Under the pieces are notes generated by a model, which had not been told where the DNA came from, searched no databases, and worked only from the letters and a program-made list of their open reading frames with translations. A DNA stretch of 64,000 nucleotides from Halomonas sp. JB37 (lineage in GTDB: Bacteria; Pseudomonadota; Gammaproteobacteria; Pseudomonadales; Halomonadaceae), in contig NZ_NRGW01000001.1 of assembly GCF_002332255.1 (NCBI RefSeq), positions 248,001 through 312,000 on the forward strand, written 5' to 3'. Of the stretch, positions 59,288-64,000 are shown piece after piece. Position 1 is the stretch's first letter. Each line of letters opens with the position of its first letter. The translations under genes were made by a program, and so were the position numbers.

Positions 59288-60612
59288 TGAGCAATTCAGC
59301 CAAAACGCGCAACCCTGCCTATACCCCTAAAGATGCCACTCAGGAGCGTCGCTTCCCGCTGCGCGAGCTCATTTTGTTTGGGGTGCTGCTAATCGCCGTG
59401 TTAGCGGTGTACGCCACCATGGGCGCCGCCTACAGCACGCGAATGTTAGTGGAAGCTGCCTGCTATGCCATTCTTGCCCTAGGCCTCACCATTCAGTGGG
59501 GCTACGCCGGCCAGTTCAACGCCGGGGTCATGGGCTTTGTCGCGCTCGGCGGTTTCTGCGCGATGCTGTTCAGCGTACCGGTCAACGATGCCTTCTGGGG
59601 AACCGAGCTGCCGGGCGAGCTAGGGCGCGTATTGCTCTATGGTATCGCGGCCACGCTTCTGGTCGTCGCAGCCACCAAGCTTGACCGCCTGGGCGTGCCT
59701 AAGAAGCTGCGTACGTTGATCGCCGTTGTCTTGGCACTCGTGCTTTATATGGTGGTTATCAGCCTGCTGCGTGAGGTCACCGGTGAAATTCAATCGCGGG
59801 CAGGATTTGTGGGCGGCTTTGGCCTACCCCCCTGGACCGGCTGGATCGTTGGCGGCGCATTAGCCGGCGGCGTAGGCTACTTTATCGGCCATATATGCCT
59901 AGGCTTACGCAGCGACTATCTTGCTATCGCCACCCTAGGCATTGCCGAGATTATTAAAGCGTTTCTGAAAAACTCGGACTGGCTCACACGCGGCACCGCC
60001 ACGGTGTCTCCCCTGCCTTGGCCAACGCCGGGGCCGGCGGAGCTTGGCTTCACGCTCTCCCGGGCCATCTATCTGTCATTTACCGCGGTAGTGATTGCCG
60101 CCATCTTCTTTCTTCTCCATCGCGCCTACCATGCGCCTTGGGGGCGAATGATCCGGGCGATTCGCGATAACGAAGTCTCCGCTGCCGCGATGGGCAAAGA
60201 TATCAATAAGCGCCGCTTAGAAATCTTTGTACTGGGCTGCGTGCTAATGGGATTAGGCGGCGGCATGCTTGGCACCTTTAACAGCCTTTTTGACCCCCAA
60301 GGCTACCTGCCACTCAACCACACGTTCCTGGTGCTAGTCATGGTGATCCTTGGTGGGCCGGGCAATAACCTGGGCACGATTTTAGGTGCCGTGGCGGTGT
60401 ACATCATCTGGATTATGTCCGAGCCGCTAGCGCTGTTTTTGATGCAACTTGCGGTGGCTTTCGGTGAAGGCGCCTTCGGCTGGGATGCACCCAGCAATAT
60501 GGATAGCCGCGCCCTACAGGCACGCGTACTGGTGATTGGCCTGCTGATCACGATGGTGCTGCGCTTTGCGCCCAAAGGCCTGCTGCCGGAAAAGATCAAG
60601 AACCACAGCTGA
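59287..60612 (+). CDS. Branched-chain-amino-acid-type ABC transporter permease (LivM-like)
   Basis: 441 residues, with about ten membrane helices. LGLTIQWGYAGQFNAGVMGF and the ATPase-contact loop MIRAIRDNEVSAAAMGKDIN are LivM signatures. It is longer than a minimal LivM: a segment at about 100-175 with two hydrophobic stretches is inserted after helix 4, as seen in long LivM forms. Last of the plus-strand transporter genes; the cognate binding protein is probably the convergent gene at 62966-64000. Confidence 0.92.
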   Translation: MSNSAKTRNPAYTPKDATQERRFPLRELILFGVLLIAVLAVYATMGAAYSTRMLVEAACYAILALGLTIQWGYAGQFNAGVMGFVALGGFCAMLFSVPVNDAFWGTELPGELGRVLLYGIAATLLVVAATKLDRLGVPKKLRTLIAVVLALVLYMVVISLLREVTGEIQSRAGFVGGFGLPPWTGWIVGGALAGGVGYFIGHICLGLRSDYLAIATLGIAEIIKAFLKNSDWLTRGTATVSPLPWPTPGPAELGFTLSRAIYLSFTAVVIAAIFFLLHRAYHAPWGRMIRAIRDNEVSAAAMGKDINKRRLEIFVLGCVLMGLGGGMLGTFNSLFDPQGYLPLNHTFLVLVMVILGGPGNNLGTILGAVAVYIIWIMSEPLALFLMQLAVAFGEGAFGWDAPSNMDSRALQARVLVIGLLITMVLRFAPKGLLPEKIKNHS

Positions 60613-60633
60613 TGGAGTAAGCTTAGCATGACC

Positions 60634-60655
60634 GGCGGGCTAAGCCTGGCCCGCC
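60634..60655 (+). terminator. Hairpin after the permease operon
   Basis: GGCGGGC - 8 nt - GCCCGCC, no T-run; at best a weak terminator. Confidence 0.35.
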
Positions 60656-60690
60656 ATTCAGCGCCAGCGGAGAAGCTTGGTGGTCCACAG

Positions 60691-60710
60691 CAGCGCCAGA
60701 TCTGGCGCTG
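60691..60710. repeat. Perfect 20-bp palindrome
   Basis: CAGCGCCAGATCTGGCGCTG; its half CAGCGCCAG also occurs directly at 60659-60667. It lies 10 bp beyond the fic stop, at the junction of operon and insert. Confidence 0.8.
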
Positions 60711-60719
60711 GTTAGGTGT

Positions 60720-61712
60720 TCACTTATTGATGACCTCCCAATGACCAGACTTATCTGGCCCTACCCTTTTCAACCTACCCGCTTGCTGTAACTTAGTCAT
60801 CGCACGGCCAATAGTACGTATGTCTTTACCTATAGTATCGGCTATTTGCTGGCGTGTGATCGCCGGGTTATGTTGAATTAACGCCATGATCGCTTCAGGT
60901 GTTTTAAGCCCTGAGACAATTACAGGGGCGTTTTCAGGGGCTTTTACAGGGGCGTTTTGTGCTAAGGTCTGGTCGATGACCGATAGCATAAAATGAATAA
61001 AGGACGTGCTTTCGGCTTGCTGGTCAGCTTGTTCAAGCGCTTGGTAATAGCGCTGTTGATTGTCTTTGATAACGCTTTCCAATGGCAACGATAAAAACAG
61101 CGGATGCCATTGCGACAAAATCAGTGTTTGCCACAAGCGCCCCATCCGCCCATTGCCATCGCTAAAAGGGTGGATAAATTCAAACTCGTAATGAAAGACA
61201 CTACTGGTAATTAAGGGATGGTCTTTAGCCTGTGTTAGCCAATGGTTTAAGTCCCCCATTAGCCCAGATACCTGATGGGCAGGTGGCGCAATATGATGTA
61301 CCACATTCCCTTTGTGTATCCCCACCGATTTATGGCGAAACTTCCCAGCATTTACCAGAACATCTGACATCATCAGGCCATGGGCAGTGAGTAAATCATC
61401 AATGTTATCAGGCTTCAGCCTGGGTAAGGCGTCATAAGCCTGAATCGCCCCTTTAACCTCGGCCAACTCCCGCATACTCCCCATCACGCGCTGGCCGTCC
61501 ACAATAGCGGTGATCTGCTCTTCGGTCAGGGTATTACCTTCAATCGCCAACGTTCCGGTGATGGTTTTGATGCGGTTTTGCTTGCGCAACTGGGGCGAAG
61601 CATCCAGCGCATTAGCATTCAGTCTGCCAACCTGCTCGCTGATCTCTGCCACCAGATTGAGAATATCGGAGGTAATGGTAAACGGGGGTTTATAGCTCAT
61701 CAGTTTAATCAT
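60720..61712 (-). CDS. Fic-domain protein with N-terminal inhibitory motif and C-terminal winged helix
   Basis: 330 residues. The Fic active site HPFSDGNGRMGR (181-192) is complete, so AMP (or another nucleotide) transfer is expected. An N-terminal motif T54LAIE58GN matches the inhibitory (S/T)xxxE(G/N) helix of class II Fic proteins, which holds the enzyme off by placing Glu near ATP. The C-terminus (about 273-325) is a winged HTH (TRQQIADTIGKDIRTIGRAM). A Pro/Ala linker (VKAPENAPV) comes from a 15-bp DNA repeat. ATG 61712 or 61700 may start it; AAGGGGA suits the second. The target is unknown; no partner antitoxin gene is adjacent. Confidence 0.9.
   Translation of the reverse strand: MIKLMSYKPPFTITSDILNLVAEISEQVGRLNANALDASPQLRKQNRIKTITGTLAIEGNTLTEEQITAIVDGQRVMGSMRELAEVKGAIQAYDALPRLKPDNIDDLLTAHGLMMSDVLVNAGKFRHKSVGIHKGNVVHHIAPPAHQVSGLMGDLNHWLTQAKDHPLITSSVFHYEFEFIHPFSDGNGRMGRLWQTLILSQWHPLFLSLPLESVIKDNQQRYYQALEQADQQAESTSFIHFMLSVIDQTLAQNAPVKAPENAPVIVSGLKTPEAIMALIQHNPAITRQQIADTIGKDIRTIGRAMTKLQQAGRLKRVGPDKSGHWEVINK
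60920..60958. repeat. Direct repeat, 15 bp, within fic
   Basis: TTACAGGGGCGTTTT occurs at 60920-60934 and 60944-60958; the 24-bp period equals eight codons and repeats NAPV in the linker. Confidence 0.85.
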
Positions 61713-61990
61713 CCCCTTAAACGTGGGGTCCTAACCCTTAAGAGCAGCACCCGGCGAGGCGCTATGCTTGGCGCACCATCAAAAAATACCCAGTTGGTAA
61801 TAGCGCATTACTGCGTTTCGAACCAGTAGTCGAACAGCACAACCCCGACCGACTCAGGAAATAGTACAATTTCAGCGTTACTTGTTCTGAGTATCTTACA
61901 TTAAATAACTGCGGCTGCACGGTGGATAGAGCAAGCAAACCCATGTAGCCTTTCGAAATAATCGATTGATTTTGATTGTATAGCTTTCCA
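61713..61990. other. Intergenic region between fic and ydcF-like gene
   Basis: 278 bases, AT-rich. I see no gene, terminator or clear promoter. Confidence 0.5.
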
Positions 61991-62638
61991 CTATAGCATG
62001 TGTTTTGTATATCCTCGCTTGATCAGCGTATCGTACGCTTTCACAACTTCTTCGGGTGGTTTTTGCTCAATCTGGAAACCAAGTTTTGGGTATTCTTGTA
62101 TTCGCTGCAGATCGCCGACCATGACATTAGCGACATAATCAAATGGGTACATTTCATCGCTACAATATTCACCGAGTGAAATATCTATAGCAGAACATTG
62201 AATATCAGGCTTTATATCGTCAGGCCATTGCTTCATAAATGTCGCATAGGCTCTGCGTAGCATATATGGCTTCGTGACAAGGATGATTGACTTTACATCA
62301 ATGACTTTTTCTTGTAGTAACTTGTGTGCATAAACAATATTTTCACCAGTATTTGTTGCATTTATTTCCCTCAACATGACATCGTCAGGTATATCCAGTT
62401 CTAGTGCACGCTTTGCATATACATCTGCCTCATTATCGGTGAATGCCTCCCGCGTCGTTCTCCCACGAGAACCTGTAAATAAAATGAGAGGCGCATATCC
62501 TTGATTATATAGATTTGCAGACCACTCAGCAGTGCGAACATCGGCACTACCGAGACCGATAATAATGTCAGCTTTTTTAAGTGGTTGCTCAAAACGCATA
62601 TATTCCCAAATTATCTGAGCGTTTTCGAAGTCTGTCAT
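61991..62638 (-). CDS. YdcF family protein (DUF218)
   Basis: 215 residues, no signal peptide or membrane segment, so a cytoplasmic form. DUF218 pattern: ADIIIGLGSADVRTAEWSAN, LILFTGSRGRTT with a basic loop, TNTGENIVYAHKLL and IILVTKPYMLRRAYATFMKQ. E. coli YdcF binds S-adenosylmethionine; other members act on envelope precursors, but the function here is unknown. ATG 62638 is chosen because GGAAG stands 5 bp upstream; the ATG at 62650 lies before that site. Its AT-rich codon use differs from the flanking transporter genes. Confidence 0.82.
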   Translation of the reverse strand: MTDFENAQIIWEYMRFEQPLKKADIIIGLGSADVRTAEWSANLYNQGYAPLILFTGSRGRTTREAFTDNEADVYAKRALELDIPDDVMLREINATNTGENIVYAHKLLQEKVIDVKSIILVTKPYMLRRAYATFMKQWPDDIKPDIQCSAIDISLGEYCSDEMYPFDYVANVMVGDLQRIQEYPKLGFQIEQKPPEEVVKAYDTLIKRGYTKHML

Positions 62639-62965
62639 TATCACTTCCATTTTTAATATAAACTTTCTGCTTTACGCGCGAGCTCACTTATCTCATAAAC
62701 GTTGCTAAAACAGCAACAGGCACTAAAAGCTCGAAGTTAATTTTTTGCCAGCATTCATTCTTGTGATTTTTATCGCTCATGAAATGTTTAAAATAGGGCG
62801 GAAAACTTCTAAACGGGGCCGCAGTGGCCCCATATCTGGCCGCTACTTTTGTAATAGGACAGCCATGGATGGCGCCAATGCCGTAAAGATAAGAAACACT
62901 TTCCGGCATTGACAAAAGCCTCCGCTACGGCCCTTAGCTCGAGCTCACCAAGCTAATGGCTTTTC
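62639..62965. other. Intergenic region, no supported gene
   Basis: About 330 bases between ydcF-like and the binding-protein gene. It contains a partly palindromic GC stretch around 62818-62845 (GCCGCAGTGGCCCCATATCTGGCCGC in outline). A 75-codon minus frame (62688-62915) is not convincing. No terminator after the binding-protein gene is evident. Confidence 0.45.
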
Positions 62966-64000
62966 TTAAAGATCAACCAGACCTTTACTGGTAAAGGTGC
63001 CATCTTCAACTACCATTTCAACCACTACGCCGGGCACATCGCCGTTGTCGTCGAACTCATGGGAGCCGGAGGCGCCTTCGTAGTTGATGTCAGTACCTGA
63101 CGCAATCAGCTCAACCGCTTTTTCCCACTCGCCGGGCAGAATGACCTCACCCGGTGCGCTGGAAACACTGCGCAGCGCCTCAGAAAGCCCTTCACGATCA
63201 GCGCTGCCATTTTGCTCAATGGCCAATGCCACCAGGAACGCGGCATCATAAGCCTGGGCGGCAAACACCGCGCTCGGGTCTAGCTCTGCAGCCTGCGCCG
63301 CTTCAATAAAGATATTCGTACCGGGTAGGTCGGGGCTACCGGGGCGTGTAGCGATCATGCCATCAAGCACGTCAGCGCCAATAGCCTCAATGAGGCTATC
63401 ACCTACCATTCCGTCAGCGCCCACGTACTGCGTAAACATGCCGCTTTCATAGGCTTGACGCAGCACGGTTTGACCCGAAGTGTCGGCATAGGCCAGCACT
63501 ACCAGCGTCTCGACACCGCTGGCCGAGAGCGAACCCAGCTCAGAGCGGTAGTCCGCACGATTATCTTCGTGGGCAAGGTTTTCCGCCACCTCACCGCCGC
63601 CTGCTTCAAAGGCCTCGCCAAAAGCATCCGACAGGCCTTGACCGTAGTCGTTATTGACATAGGTGACGGCGACCGCATCGATCCCTTTGTCGAGCAATAG
63701 CTTAGCGAGCATCTCGCCTTGGAAAGCATCAGAGGGGACCGTCCGGAAAACTAAGTCATTGTCATCAAGCTCGGTGACTGCCGGTGCCGTTGAGGCTGGC
63801 GAGACCATCAGAACGCCGCCAGGAACGGCGGCGTTATTAGCCGCGGCAATCGTGGCACCGGTACATAGCGCACCGACAATAGCGGTAACGTTCTCAGAGT
63901 TGACCATACGGTCGGCGGCGTTAGAGGCAGCCGATGCATCGGAGCAGGTGGTGTCGCCAGATGGCATCACTAACGTTTGGCCGTCTAAAATGCCGCCCTG
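62966..64000 (-). CDS. Amino-acid ABC transporter substrate-binding protein (Leu/Ile/Val-binding type; cut by window edge)
   Basis: Periplasmic binding protein of the type 1 fold (Peripla_BP_6). 344 residues are visible; the signal peptide and first part lie beyond 64000. Features are SENVTAIVGALCTGATIAAA, MVSPASTAPAVTELDDNDLV, FRTVPSDAFQGEML, VNNDYGQGLSDAFGEAFEAG and FAAQAYDAAFLVALAIEQNG, the ligand-site and hinge pattern of LivJ/LivK-like proteins. It is strongly acidic, as expected for an exported protein of a halophile. Convergent to the permease operon, separated from it by fic and ydcF. Confidence 0.93.
   Translation of the reverse strand, partial: QGGILDGQTLVMPSGDTTCSDASAASNAADRMVNSENVTAIVGALCTGATIAAANNAAVPGGVLMVSPASTAPAVTELDDNDLVFRTVPSDAFQGEMLAKLLLDKGIDAVAVTYVNNDYGQGLSDAFGEAFEAGGGEVAENLAHEDNRADYRSELGSLSASGVETLVVLAYADTSGQTVLRQAYESGMFTQYVGADGMVGDSLIEAIGADVLDGMIATRPGSPDLPGTNIFIEAAQAAELDPSAVFAAQAYDAAFLVALAIEQNGSADREGLSEALRSVSSAPGEVILPGEWEKAVELIASGTDINYEGASGSHEFDDNGDVPGVVVEMVVEDGTFTSKGLVDL

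Noticed and set aside
62688..62915. 75-codon minus-strand frame before the binding-protein gene
   Set aside because: No ribosome-binding site, biased composition, no recognisable domain.

Overview
The window is a stretch of a gammaproteobacterial chromosome that I would place in Halomonas or a close relative (Halomonadaceae). The basis is the acid-rich exported proteins (zinc-binding protein ZnuA, the amino-acid-binding protein at the right edge), DUF6164 and class C beta-lactamase genes of gammaproteobacterial type, and the gene order tRNA-Tyr/Gly/Thr ... tRNA-Trp-secE-nusG-rplKAJL-rpoBC-rpsLG-fusA-tuf-S10-spc-alpha. This placement is from recognition, not from a database search.

Left part, 1-19200, is accessory and metabolic. 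A truncated glnA with a sigma-54 promoter and NtrC-type sites opens the window. It is followed by a membrane acyltransferase, a secreted esterase and two proteins I do not recognise. Next come an SDR/LysR divergent pair and a zinc-uptake operon. That operon starts with a strong Zur box and a 49-codon His-rich membrane ORF, continues with znuC-znuB-znuA, and runs on without a visible terminator into an AmpC-type class C beta-lactamase. Then come a ChrR-type cupin, DUF6164, a thiamine-salvage operon (thiM-thiE-lysR), DoxX, a DODA-type extradiol dioxygenase, an EamA exporter and a DacA-type carboxypeptidase with a SPOR domain.

Centre, 19200-50830, all on the minus strand, is the complete transcription/translation supercluster. 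In transcription order it reads tRNA-Tyr, -Gly, -Thr, (terminator), tRNA-Trp, secE, nusG, rplK, rplA, rplJ, rplL, (attenuator), rpoB, rpoC, rpsL, rpsG, fusA, tuf, (terminator), the S10 operon (rpsJ to rpsQ), the spc operon (rplN to rpmJ) and the alpha operon (rpsM to rplQ, terminator). The genes look intact. The unusual part is between them: at least six spacers or stop-codon regions carry short direct tandem duplications (7, 14, 15, 15-16, 23 and about 24 bp). One of these follows rpsG in its own reading frame and would encode a pentapeptide repeat if the stop were read through. The second tuf gene usual between tRNA-Thr and tRNA-Trp is absent.

Right part, 50957-64000, holds coaX-birA (minus), divergent typA, a sodium-dependent NSS-family transporter, and a branched-chain-amino-acid-type ABC transporter (two ATPases, two permeases). 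An AT-richer segment with a Fic protein and a YdcF-family protein then separates the permeases from a convergent, truncated substrate-binding protein gene.

The best candidates for something undescribed are the Zur-controlled unit joining zinc import to a small His-rich membrane protein and a serine beta-lactamase, and the tandem duplications in the ribosomal spacers, especially the in-frame repeat after rpsG. I see no CRISPR array, rRNA gene, complete insertion sequence or prophage.
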